NCBI RefSeq assembly: GCF_030441895.1
Contig: NZ_JARJAS010000027.1
Source: Enterococcus_D entomosocium
Lineage (GTDB): Bacteria; Bacillota; Bacilli; Lactobacillales; Enterococcaceae
Strand: one strand, 5' to 3'
Length of the DNA: 47,298 bases
Notes under the pieces: model-generated
Seen by the model: only the letters and a program-made list of their open reading frames with translations
The model's database searches: none
Told to the model about the DNA's origin: nothing
Shown here: piece after piece, positions 1 through 7,671 of the stretch
Position numbering within the stretch: the first letter of the stretch is position 1
How the letters are laid out: each line of letters starts with the position of its first letter
Position numbers and translations under genes: made by a program

Positions 1-60
1 TTGGTTTTGTTTTAGACGACTAAATTCTACCAGTTAGGCTATCTCTTTTTCTATCTTTTT

Positions 61-110
61 TTACAAAAAAAGTGTTGGTAGAAAATCCGTAGATTTTCCA
101 CCAACACTAA
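61..110 (-). terminator. Rho-independent terminator, outer copy
   Basis: A near-perfect 17-bp stem (71-87 with 92-108) closes on a 4-base loop. Read on the minus strand it is followed by a run of T at 65-70. It lies beyond the terminator at 126-170, so the cppA transcript meets two terminators in series. It could instead belong to a gene outside the window. Confidence 0.75.
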
Positions 111-123
111 ATATTGTAGAGCC

Positions 124-172
124 AAAAAACCGCAAGAAATGAACGATTTCTCGTCATTTCTTGCGGTTTTCT
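124..172 (-). terminator. Terminator of the cppA-family gene
   Basis: The arms 126-142 and 154-170 pair over 17 bases (core CCGCAAGAAATGA against TCATTTCTTGCGG), with A/T tails on both sides. It works as a terminator for the minus-strand gene that ends at 209 and could also act on the plus strand. Confidence 0.8.
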
Positions 173-208
173 TCTATGGACTTATGTCACAGTCCCTTTC
201 AAAACACT

Positions 209-1030
209 TTATTTTTTAACGATAAACCACCATTCGATACCGATCGCATCGTAGGTCGTCAACAATTGCCGTTTTTTGTCGATGAAAAACTCTTGCTTCT
301 TCTCAGACAAGTGTTTTTCTAATGTATCGATATCTTCTTGACTGATGGAGATTTTCAAGAAGTCTAAGCCAAGCACCTCATGGGTCGGTAAATCGATCGT
401 ACCACCTTGTGCTTCCGTCAAGCCAACTTGGAAGTCACCATCATTGAGGATAAATTCCTTCGTTTCGGCTTCTTTTGTTTTCAACCCTAAGCTTTCTTCT
501 AAGAAAAGCTGCTCTTTGGCTAGATTACTGACGTTTAAATACAGCTTGCCAAAATGAGCTTCTTTTGATAAGCCAGCCGCTTTTGCAGGTGCCGCTTTGA
601 TCAATTCTGCTTCGTCTTTGGGTACCGCAGTTCCTGCGGGTGCTGTAAATAAGACTTCGATTTTGTTTCCTTCTGGATCAGCTATCAGGAAGCCTAATTG
701 ATTCGCTTCATAACGAGCTTCTTCGAAAGCAATCGCTTTTTGTTGGGCATTGCTCGCGATAGTTGCCGCTTCTTCTAGCGAGGATACGGCTAAAACGATG
801 CGCTGCATCTTTTTGATCTCACCGAAATGGTCGTTGGCACGCGGGCTTTCTTCCAACCATAAAACTTCTCTATCTAATCCTTTTAGACCAAAGATGGCCA
901 ACTCATTTTCTTCTCTTTTCAGCTCAAAGCCAAGTACATCGCGATAAAAGGCAATCGCTTGATCGCGGTCTTTTACCCGAATTGCAACAGTCAGCAACTT
1001 CGTACTGCTCCCCAATAAGAAATCTGTCAT
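209..1030 (-). CDS. cppA: CppA-family protein with tandem VOC (glyoxalase/bleomycin-resistance) fold
   Basis: This 273-aa protein has two halves. Residues about 13-130 look like a vicinal-oxygen-chelate domain (IRVKDRDQAIAFYRDVLGFE near the start and DPEGNKIEVLF at its end). Residues about 155-273 resemble the CppA C-terminal domain. Streptococcal CppA is named as a putative C3-degrading proteinase, but I see no protease catalytic motif, so the biochemical role is open; a VOC-type binding or enzyme role is equally possible. A GGGGGA ribosome site precedes the ATG. It is a single-gene unit with its own promoter (1060-1088) and two downstream terminators. The family call is good, the function is not known. 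Confidence 0.75.
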   Translation of the reverse strand: MTDFLLGSSTKLLTVAIRVKDRDQAIAFYRDVLGFELKREENELAIFGLKGLDREVLWLEESPRANDHFGEIKKMQRIVLAVSSLEEAATIASNAQQKAIAFEEARYEANQLGFLIADPEGNKIEVLFTAPAGTAVPKDEAELIKAAPAKAAGLSKEAHFGKLYLNVSNLAKEQLFLEESLGLKTKEAETKEFILNDGDFQVGLTEAQGGTIDLPTHEVLGLDFLKISISQEDIDTLEKHLSEKKQEFFIDKKRQLLTTYDAIGIEWWFIVKK

Positions 1031-1059
1031 TGTTTCTCCCCCTACTTACATATGTACTC

Positions 1060-1088
1060 ATTGTACTGATAAAACGAAATTCTAGCAA
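1060..1088 (-). promoter_or_regulatory. Promoter of the cppA-family gene
   Basis: On the minus strand TTGCTA (1083-1088) and TACAAT (1060-1065) are separated by 17 bases, about 30 bases upstream of the start codon. Confidence 0.6.
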
Positions 1089-1205
1089 ATGAAATCCCTA
1101 TCTCTTTTATTCTTTTTTTAGAGAAAATAAGAAGAAACGCACAGAAAAGTCAGAATTTTGCATTTTTATGAGTAGAGAGGAGGCGCTTGGGTGTCGCTAA
1201 TGGCT

Positions 1206-1967
1206 TCAACTACAGCCAGCTGCTGCTGGACTTGCCGCGAGGATCTGGGTTCCTAAACGATCGATCCGATCGGTGATACAAACGGCAGCTACCCCTGCTT
1301 TTAAGGCTTTCTGAGCACTTTTTAGTTTTGGCAGCATGCCGCCCGTGACTACTTCTTCGGTGATCAAGCGGGGGATCTCTTCAAAAGAAACAGCGGATAA
1401 CCACTTACTTTCTTGCTTGATCCCAGGGACATCCGTCAACAAATACAGTTTTTCGGCTTGTAAGCTGGCTGCGACCTGACAAGCCACTTCATCCGCGTTG
1501 ATGTTCAACCATTGCCCCTCTGGCGTAATTCCTAGTGGGGCCAAGATCGGGACATGTTTTTTCTCTGTCAAGAGCTGCAAGAAGGCGGCGTTGATTCGCT
1601 GAACTTTCCCTACTTGCCCTAATTTCTCCTCATCGATAACTTCTCCTTGGATCAGCTGATCACAGCCAGCATTCAGTCCCACGGCATGGAAGCCAGCTTG
1701 CTGGAAAGCAGTCGTAATCAGCGGTTGAACTTGTCCCAAAAGGACCATTCTAGTCACTTCAAGCGTCTGGGGATCGGTCACCCGCAAGCCGTCTTTGATT
1801 TTGACTGTCAACGCCATTTTCTCCATCATTTCTGAGATGTAGTGACCACCGCCATGGACGATGACCACTTTTTTGCCCGCAGCTTGCCAATCTGCTATCG
1901 TCTCAAAGAATGACGGGGTTAAATTTTCTGAGGCGACACCGCCGATTTTTACTACGATCGTTTCCAT
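1206..1967 (-). CDS. argB: Acetylglutamate kinase
   Basis: ArgB phosphorylates N-acetylglutamate, the second step of ornithine synthesis, in the cytosol. The 253-aa sequence has the amino-acid-kinase signatures: KIGG at residues 7-10, the glycine loop VIVHGGGHY, GLRVTDPQTLEV, the nucleotide-side segment LNINADEVACQVAASL, and TGGMLPKLKSA. It lacks the extra N-terminal helix of the arginine-inhibited kinases (about 300 aa), so feedback inhibition by arginine at this enzyme is unlikely (inference). It is the last gene of argC-argJ-argB, 35 bases after argJ. No clear terminator follows it before the cppA-family promoter. Confidence 0.95.
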   Translation of the reverse strand: METIVVKIGGVASENLTPSFFETIADWQAAGKKVVIVHGGGHYISEMMEKMALTVKIKDGLRVTDPQTLEVTRMVLLGQVQPLITTAFQQAGFHAVGLNAGCDQLIQGEVIDEEKLGQVGKVQRINAAFLQLLTEKKHVPILAPLGITPEGQWLNINADEVACQVAASLQAEKLYLLTDVPGIKQESKWLSAVSFEEIPRLITEEVVTGGMLPKLKSAQKALKAGVAAVCITDRIDRLGTQILAASPAAAGCS

Positions 1968-2002
1968 CTACTCGCTCCTTTTTGTCTAGTACCTGATTTG
2001 TT

Positions 2003-3193
2003 TCAGGTATGATATAGTGCGTTGATTTTCACATAGTCATACGTCAGATCACAGCCCCAAGCGGTGCCAACACCTGCCCCTTCTTTCAGCTCAACAGCGA
2101 CTTTGACTTCATTTTCCGCCAACTGTTCTTGCATGATGGTTTCGTCAAAAGCTACCGGCGTCCCTTGGACAAAGACGGGAATGTCGGCTAATGCGATCGA
2201 TACCGTTGCTGGATCGATGGGTTGCCCACTATAACCCACTGCACATAAGATACGCCCCCAGTTTGGGTCTTTGCCAAAGAGGGCTGTTTTGACCAGCGGC
2301 GAACCGACGATGGTTTTGCTGATCATGCGGGCTGCTTCATCGGTCACAGCTCCACTCGTGTGAGCTTCGATCAATTTGCTGGCGCCTTCTCCGTCCTTCG
2401 CAATTGCTTTGGCTAAGGCGGTCAGAACTGCTTTAAGCATCCCTTTAAACTCATGATAAGCTGGCGTATCGGCTTCGATCGTTGGATTTTTGGCTAACCC
2501 GTTGGCTAAAACTAACACCATATCATTGGTAGATGTATCGCCATCGACCGTGATTTGATTGAAAGTAACGTCGGTTAATTCTTTCAGCAGTGCTTGCAAG
2601 AGTGCTGGAGCGATCGCCGCATCTGTCGTAACAAAGGCCAGCATCGTGGCCATATTGGGATGGATCATACCAGACCCTTTGGCACAGCCCGCAACAGTCA
2701 CCGTTTTGTCAGCGATTGTTGATTGGATGACACTGCTTTTTTCAGTCAGATCCGTCGTCAAAATCGCTCTTTGGAATTGGTGGGCATCCCCTTGCCTGTT
2801 TAGTTGCTGAATCCCTGCAGTGATTTTTTCCATCGGTAAGCTCTTGCCAATGATTCCGGTGGAGGCTACCGCAAAGGCTTCGGGACTCGTATGCAGCTGG
2901 TCTGCTGCCAATTCTGCCATCTCTTGTGCATCTTTTAAACCTTGCTCCCCGGTACAAGCATTGGCATTGCCCGCATTGACGATCACGCCTTGCAAGGTGC
3001 CTGCTTGCATTTTTTCCTTTGTAACGAGAATGGGTGCCGCTTGTACTTGATTGGTGGTAAAGACTGCCGCAGCACTGGCTGGCACTTCAGAGACGATCCA
3101 ACCAAGATCGACTTTCTCTTTCTTCAGACCGCAATGCAGACCGTCGGCAAAAAAACCTTTTGGGGTTGCGATCGTTCCTTCGATTTCTTTCAT
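2003..3193 (-). CDS. argJ: Bifunctional ornithine acetyltransferase / N-acetylglutamate synthase
   Basis: ArgJ moves the acetyl group from N-acetylornithine to glutamate and so recycles it; some members also use acetyl-CoA. The 396-aa protein carries the autocleavage region with the conserved ATML motif (sequence MIHPNMATMLAF), where the precursor splits before Thr into alpha and beta chains, and the DGDTSTND segment. The start is the ATG at 3193: AGGAGG lies seven bases before it, whereas the longer frame starting at 3214 would begin upstream of this ribosome site. It sits between argC and argB. With ArgJ present no separate ArgE or ArgA is needed. Confidence 0.95.
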   Translation of the reverse strand: MKEIEGTIATPKGFFADGLHCGLKKEKVDLGWIVSEVPASAAAVFTTNQVQAAPILVTKEKMQAGTLQGVIVNAGNANACTGEQGLKDAQEMAELAADQLHTSPEAFAVASTGIIGKSLPMEKITAGIQQLNRQGDAHQFQRAILTTDLTEKSSVIQSTIADKTVTVAGCAKGSGMIHPNMATMLAFVTTDAAIAPALLQALLKELTDVTFNQITVDGDTSTNDMVLVLANGLAKNPTIEADTPAYHEFKGMLKAVLTALAKAIAKDGEGASKLIEAHTSGAVTDEAARMISKTIVGSPLVKTALFGKDPNWGRILCAVGYSGQPIDPATVSIALADIPVFVQGTPVAFDETIMQEQLAENEVKVAVELKEGAGVGTAWGCDLTYDYVKINALYHT

Positions 3194-3271
3194 TTTCTTT
3201 CCTCCTACTGCCACCTTTTTGCGGATTGTCCACTGGCTGACACGAGTATCCTCACGTGTCTGTTGGCTATT

Positions 3272-4294
3272 TTATGGGTATAACGGAGCTTGCATAAGAC
3301 CGGTCGTTTCTGGTATCCCTGCCCATCGATTGAAGTTTTGGATCGCTTGGCCAGCAGCCCCTTTGCCTAAATTATCGATCACTGCGACAACGGTCAACAC
3401 TTGGGTCAGCGGATTGAAACATAGGCCAATGTCACAAAAATTCGTTCCCGTCACTTGCCGCAGCTCGGGCAGCTTTCCTAACGGTTGCACTCGGACAAAC
3501 GGATGGTCTTGATACGTTTTTACGTACTGCTCATAGATGTCCTCTTGCGAAATCGCGTCTTTGGTAGGGGCATAAAGCGTCATAAAGATCCCTCTTTTGA
3601 CAGGCAGTAAGCTGGTAGAAAATTGGATCGGCGGCATTGCCTGATCCCATTGTTGAAACTGTTGCATGATCTCGGGAATATGCTGATGCTGATTTGGCTT
3701 ATACATCGTCATGTTATCCGCAGCGGTTGCAAAGTGACTGCTGTCAGTCAATTTCTTTCCAGCACCCGATAAGCCCGACTTGCCATCAAAAATCAACGTG
3801 CCGCTGAATAGTTTTTGCTGAACCAACGGCGCAGCCGCTAAAATGGCAGCAGTCGCATAACAGCCTGGATTGGCGATCAAATTGCCAGAAGTCGTTGCAA
3901 ACTCAGGCAGCGAATAGGTCGCTTGTGCCAACAACTCGGCAGGTGCAGCTTCTTGGTGATACCATTTTTGATAGCTATCCCGATCCTTCAATCGCAGATC
4001 ACCAGAAAGGTCAATCACTGGAAAGTCATTTGCGACAAAAGTCGCTGCGAGTTCTTTGCTGATTCCAGCAGGAGTCGCAAAAAACACGAGTTGATTTTCC
4101 TTTTGGATTTTTTCTGCATCAAAAGGTTCGATCAACCGCTCTGTCAGTCCAATTAAATGAGGATACAAAACTGATGAATTTTCATGCATAGAATGACTAT
4201 GCAAGGTGCCCACCTCCAATTGGGGATGCTGCTGGATCAAACGAATCAATTCAATTCCGGTATACCCTGTTACACCAACGATTGCTGCCTTCAA
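3272..4294 (-). CDS. argC: N-acetyl-gamma-glutamyl-phosphate reductase
   Basis: ArgC reduces the acyl phosphate made by ArgB to the semialdehyde with NADPH. The 340-aa protein starts with the nucleotide-binding segment AAIVGVTGYTGIELIRL and holds the active-site cysteine in NPGCYATAA; HQHIPEI follows at mid-protein. The start is chosen as TTG at 4294, eight bases after GAGGAG. A GTG three codons upstream (4303) overlaps that ribosome site and is less likely. It is first in the argC-argJ-argB unit and has a consensus promoter at 4326-4354. Confidence 0.95.
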   Translation of the reverse strand: MKAAIVGVTGYTGIELIRLIQQHPQLEVGTLHSHSMHENSSVLYPHLIGLTERLIEPFDAEKIQKENQLVFFATPAGISKELAATFVANDFPVIDLSGDLRLKDRDSYQKWYHQEAAPAELLAQATYSLPEFATTSGNLIANPGCYATAAILAAAPLVQQKLFSGTLIFDGKSGLSGAGKKLTDSSHFATAADNMTMYKPNQHQHIPEIMQQFQQWDQAMPPIQFSTSLLPVKRGIFMTLYAPTKDAISQEDIYEQYVKTYQDHPFVRVQPLGKLPELRQVTGTNFCDIGLCFNPLTQVLTVVAVIDNLGKGAAGQAIQNFNRWAGIPETTGLMQAPLYP

Positions 4295-4325
4295 ACACGT
4301 CACTCCTCAAAAGAATTTACTTAAG

Positions 4326-4354
4326 ATTATAAGAAACTCCCATCGCTCTGTCAA
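4326..4354 (-). promoter_or_regulatory. argC promoter
   Basis: A perfect TTGACA (4349-4354), 17-base spacer and perfect TATAAT (4326-4331) read on the minus strand, about 30 bases upstream of the argC start. It makes argCJB independent of argD. Confidence 0.85.
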
Positions 4355-4360
4355 TGATTA

Positions 4361-4376
4361 TTTATAAAACTATTCA
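4361..4376 (-). promoter_or_regulatory. Candidate ArgR half-palindrome at argC
   Basis: On the minus strand TGAATA-GTTT-TATAAA resembles an ARG box: the left half is intact and the right half has two mismatches. It lies immediately upstream of the argC -35. The ArgR assignment is inferred. Confidence 0.4.
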
Positions 4377-4440
4377 AAATAAACTCGCTGTTATTCGGTT
4401 TTTATAAGAAAAAATGCTCAAAAAATCTATTTTTATACAA

Positions 4441-5586
4441 TTATGCTAAGATCGCTTGTAAAATCGCCAAGGCTGCTTGCGTTTCCTCTTGCGAGATCGT
4501 TAAGGGTGGCAGCAAGCGCAAAACCTTGGTTCCCGCCTTTAATGCGAGGAGGCCTTGGTTCCGCAGTTGGGTCAACACGGATTGCAAGCTTTCCGAATCT
4601 GCTAATTCGATACCGATCATCAATCCTTTCCCACGAATCGCCTGCACTTTAGATAATCCTTGCAATCCGTCGAAAAACTGCTGCTGGCGCAATTGAACAT
4701 TGACTTGAATGTCCTCTTCTTGCAACACACTGCAAACGGCACTAGCAGCGGCCATCGCTAATTTATTGCCACCAAAGGTCGAACCGTGACTACCTGGTCC
4801 AAAAGCCGTTTGCAAATGACTTTTGCCTAGCATCGCTCCGACAGGGATCCCGTTACCAAGCCCTTTGGCTACGGTAAAAAGATCAGGTTCAATGCCGTAT
4901 CCTTCAAACGCAAACAGCGTTCCTGTCCGTCCCATCCCGGTTTGGATCTCATCCACCACTAGCAGTGCTCCCTGCTCCTGACAAAGGGCTGCCACGGCTT
5001 GGACCCATGCCACCTCAGCAGGGATCACGCCGCCTTCGCCTTGGATCAATTCTAAAAACACGGCTGCCGTATGCTCATCTAAAACGGCTTGCAATGCCTC
5101 AAGGTCATTAAAGGGTACATACACCATCTCTGGTACCAGCGGACCAAACCCATCGTGAATACTGCTTTGCCCAGTCAAAGACATCGCGCCAAAGGTCCGA
5201 CCGTGGAAAGATTGTTCAAAACTGATGACTTTGCTACGGCCAGTCGCTTTGCGAGCCAGCTTTAAAGCTGCTTCGTTCGCCTCAGCGCCGCTATTACAAA
5301 AATAGGCCAGATACGGCTCGTCTGATACGTTCTTTTGGTTTTGGGTCAGCTTTTGGGCAACTTCTTCTTGTAGTTGGCTGTCATATAAATTCGGCACATG
5401 CCAAATCTGCTCTGCTTGGGTCATCAAAGCGGCTTGCACTTTGGGATGTCCATAACCGAGATTGACAACCCCGATACCGCTCGTTAAATCTAAATATTGG
5501 TTCCCTTGCGAATCTACGACATAGCTCCCGCTGCCTTGCTGGATATCGATGGGCAAACGGCTGTAATTAGGAAAAAGATGACTCAT
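4441..5586 (-). CDS. argD: Acetylornithine aminotransferase
   Basis: ArgD is a PLP-dependent class III aminotransferase that turns N-acetylglutamate semialdehyde into N-acetylornithine with glutamate as donor. The 381-aa protein shows NSGAEANEAALKLARK, FEQSFHGRTFGAMSLTGQ, the cofactor aspartate in VVDEIQTGMGRTG, the Schiff-base lysine in TVAKGLGNGIPVGAM, and HGSTFGGNKLA. The ATG at 5586 lies eight bases after AAGGAG; a GTG at 5595 overlaps that site and is rejected. It is transcribed ahead of argCJB but separated from argC by 146 bases that contain a second promoter. Confidence 0.93.
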   Translation of the reverse strand: MSHLFPNYSRLPIDIQQGSGSYVVDSQGNQYLDLTSGIGVVNLGYGHPKVQAALMTQAEQIWHVPNLYDSQLQEEVAQKLTQNQKNVSDEPYLAYFCNSGAEANEAALKLARKATGRSKVISFEQSFHGRTFGAMSLTGQSSIHDGFGPLVPEMVYVPFNDLEALQAVLDEHTAAVFLELIQGEGGVIPAEVAWVQAVAALCQEQGALLVVDEIQTGMGRTGTLFAFEGYGIEPDLFTVAKGLGNGIPVGAMLGKSHLQTAFGPGSHGSTFGGNKLAMAAASAVCSVLQEEDIQVNVQLRQQQFFDGLQGLSKVQAIRGKGLMIGIELADSESLQSVLTQLRNQGLLALKAGTKVLRLLPPLTISQEETQAALAILQAILA

Positions 5587-5619
5587 TGGTTTCACTCCTT
5601 GTCTTGGATCATTCGAAAT

Positions 5620-5656
5620 TATGTATTAATATACATTTTTATCTAGATGATTGCAA
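5620..5656 (-). promoter_or_regulatory. argD promoter with overlapping ARG box
   Basis: The minus strand has TTGCAA (5651-5656), a 17-base spacer and TATATT (5628-5633). The 18 bases 5620-5637 fit the ArgR consensus wnTGnATwwwwATnCAnw at every fixed position (ATGTATTAATATACAT core) and cover the -10. This geometry predicts repression by ArgR when arginine is high (inference). Confidence 0.7.
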
Positions 5657-5689
5657 TAAATATTTAAAATAAAGCCATATAAATTCATA

Positions 5690-5722
5690 AAAAAAAGAAA
5701 GCAGTGACAATCACTGCTTTCT
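5690..5722 (-). terminator. Terminator of the efrAB operon
   Basis: Eleven-base arms GAAAGCAGTGA (5697-5707) and TCACTGCTTTC (5711-5721) with a 3-base loop, followed on the minus strand by a T run. Confidence 0.85.
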
Positions 5723-5790
5723 TTCAGTCAACCTTTGGCGGTCTGTTTATCATCATTTGGGGAAGAATTTCTTTCATTACAAACAGTGGA

Positions 5791-7671
5791 TCACGCCACT
5801 TCTTCTGAAAATTGACTGTTATAAAGGTCTGCATAGAAACCGTTTTGCGCCATCAATTCCTCATGGTTTCCAGTCTCAACAATGGATCCGTGATTCATCA
5901 CGATGATATTGTCAGCATCACGAATCGTAGAGAGACGGTGAGCAACCACAAAGCTGGTCCGATTTTCTAACAAACGCCCCATTGCTTTCTGGATCAAGAT
6001 CTCAGTCCGCGTATCGACACTAGAAGTTGCCTCATCCAAAATCAAGACGTCCGGATCCGCTAAGAAGGCGCGGGCGATCGTGATCAGCTGACGTTGACCT
6101 TGGGAGATGTTGCTGGCTTCTTCATTCAAGACCGTATCATAGCCTTCTGGCAATTTGCGAACAAAATCATCCACATGGGCAGCCTTCGCCGCAGCAATCA
6201 CTTGTTCTTTGGTCGCTTTTTCATTTCCATAATGAATGTTGTCATAGATGGAGCCGGTAAACAACCACGTATCTTGCAGCACCATCGAGATATTACTACG
6301 CAATTCATCACGAGTCAAGTCTCGGGTATCTCTGCCATCATAACGAATGCTACCGCCAGAAACATCATAAAAACGTTCCAAGAGATTGATCAGCGTGGTT
6401 TTCCCAGCGCCGGTTGGTCCTACGATAGCCACCATCTCACCAGCTTTGACATCCAAATTAAAATCGGTCATCAATAATTTGTCTGGGGCATAACCAAATT
6501 GAACATGATCGAAACGAACTTTGTATTCACTGTCTTCCACTGGTAAACCAGAAGGCTCATCATTCATTTCTTCTTCATCCAAGACTTCAAAGACCCGTTC
6601 GGCAGATGCAACGGTTGATTGGATGGTGTTTAGCAAACTAGCGATTTGAGTGATCGGTTGAGAGAATTGATTGGTGTATTGCAAGAATGCTTGCACATCC
6701 CCTAACGTCATGTTCCCATTCGCTACCTTGATTCCACCAAGGACAGCCACGAAGACATAGCCTAAGTTTTTAATGAAGTTCATCAAGGGCATAATAATCG
6801 CTGAAATAAATTGGGCTTTCCAACCAGCAGAATACAGACGGTCATTTTCTTCTTCAAAAACGACTTGATCGGCAGCTTCATGGTTGAAGGTTTTGACTAC
6901 TGTATGACCGCCGTAAGTTTCTTCGACTTGGTCATTGAGCAATCCTAAACTTTTTTGTTGGGCCGCAAAGAATTTTTGCGATTTTGGTGCGACGATCATC
7001 ACGACGATCAAGCTTAAAGGAACCGTTGCTAAAGCAATCAAAGTCAGTTGCCAACTGATCGTCAGCATCATCCACAAAACCCCGATAAAGGTCACGACAC
7101 TCGTAATAAATTGGGTCAAGTTTTGTTGCAGGGTACTTGCGATATTATCCATATCATTGATTGCCCGTGACATGATATCCCCATTTGAGTGAGTATCATA
7201 GTAAGAGATCGGCAAGCGGTTCATTTTTTCATCTAAGTCTCGACGCAGCTCATAAACCGTTCGTTGAGAGACACGGGTCATAATAAACTGTTGTAGAAAG
7301 TTGAAGACGGCTGAAATCACATACATGCCGATCGCGATCAAAATGATTTGACCAACTTTCTCAAAATCGATAGGAAATTCTGTCACCTGTTGGCCGGCTT
7401 GCATCTGCTGCGTACCGATCATGACCCCTTTAAAAATTTCAGTGGTCGCTTCCCCTAAAATTTTCGGTGTTTGGATTTGGAAGATCACGGCTGCGATCGC
7501 TAAAACGAAGACGGCAATGATAGCGATGGAGCGTTTCGACATGTACCCGAAAAGCCGTTTGACCGTCCCCCAAAAGTTTTTTGGTTTTGGTCCTTTGGCA
7601 CCGATGTTACGGCCCGGGCCGCCACCCATTGGTCCGCCACGGTGTTGTGTTGTTGTTTTCTTTTCACTCAT
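5791..7671 (-). CDS. efrB: EfrB-like ABC exporter half, consensus ATPase site
   Basis: This 626-aa half-transporter joins a six-helix exporter membrane domain (about residues 45-340) to an ATPase domain (about 385-620). Walker A is GPTGAGKT, the signature is ISQGQRQ (a noncanonical Q for the second G), Walker B is DVLILDEATSSVD with the catalytic Glu, and the switch His is in VVAHRLSTI. It overlaps efrA by four bases and its ribosome site lies inside the efrA end, so the two are translated together. EfrAB of E. faecalis is a heterodimeric multidrug exporter; transport of drugs or dyes is inferred from that family. The charged Gly/Pro-rich N-terminal 35 residues precede the first helix. Confidence 0.88.
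   Translation of the reverse strand: MSEKKTTTQHRGGPMGGGPGRNIGAKGPKPKNFWGTVKRLFGYMSKRSIAIIAVFVLAIAAVIFQIQTPKILGEATTEIFKGVMIGTQQMQAGQQVTEFPIDFEKVGQIILIAIGMYVISAVFNFLQQFIMTRVSQRTVYELRRDLDEKMNRLPISYYDTHSNGDIMSRAINDMDNIASTLQQNLTQFITSVVTFIGVLWMMLTISWQLTLIALATVPLSLIVVMIVAPKSQKFFAAQQKSLGLLNDQVEETYGGHTVVKTFNHEAADQVVFEEENDRLYSAGWKAQFISAIIMPLMNFIKNLGYVFVAVLGGIKVANGNMTLGDVQAFLQYTNQFSQPITQIASLLNTIQSTVASAERVFEVLDEEEMNDEPSGLPVEDSEYKVRFDHVQFGYAPDKLLMTDFNLDVKAGEMVAIVGPTGAGKTTLINLLERFYDVSGGSIRYDGRDTRDLTRDELRSNISMVLQDTWLFTGSIYDNIHYGNEKATKEQVIAAAKAAHVDDFVRKLPEGYDTVLNEEASNISQGQRQLITIARAFLADPDVLILDEATSSVDTRTEILIQKAMGRLLENRTSFVVAHRLSTIRDADNIIVMNHGSIVETGNHEELMAQNGFYADLYNSQFSEEVA

Noticed and set aside
1..52. tRNA-like stretch on the minus strand (D-arm-like TAACTGGTAGAA)
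   Set aside because: The presumed D-stem pairs badly, no proper anticodon stem-loop with T33 follows, and the window edge cuts the rest. I cannot support a tRNA gene; it may be a decayed one.
3194..3271. Short hairpin between argC and argJ (GACACG/CGTGTC)
   Set aside because: Only six pairs with a ten-base loop and no T run; not a terminator or attenuator that I can support.
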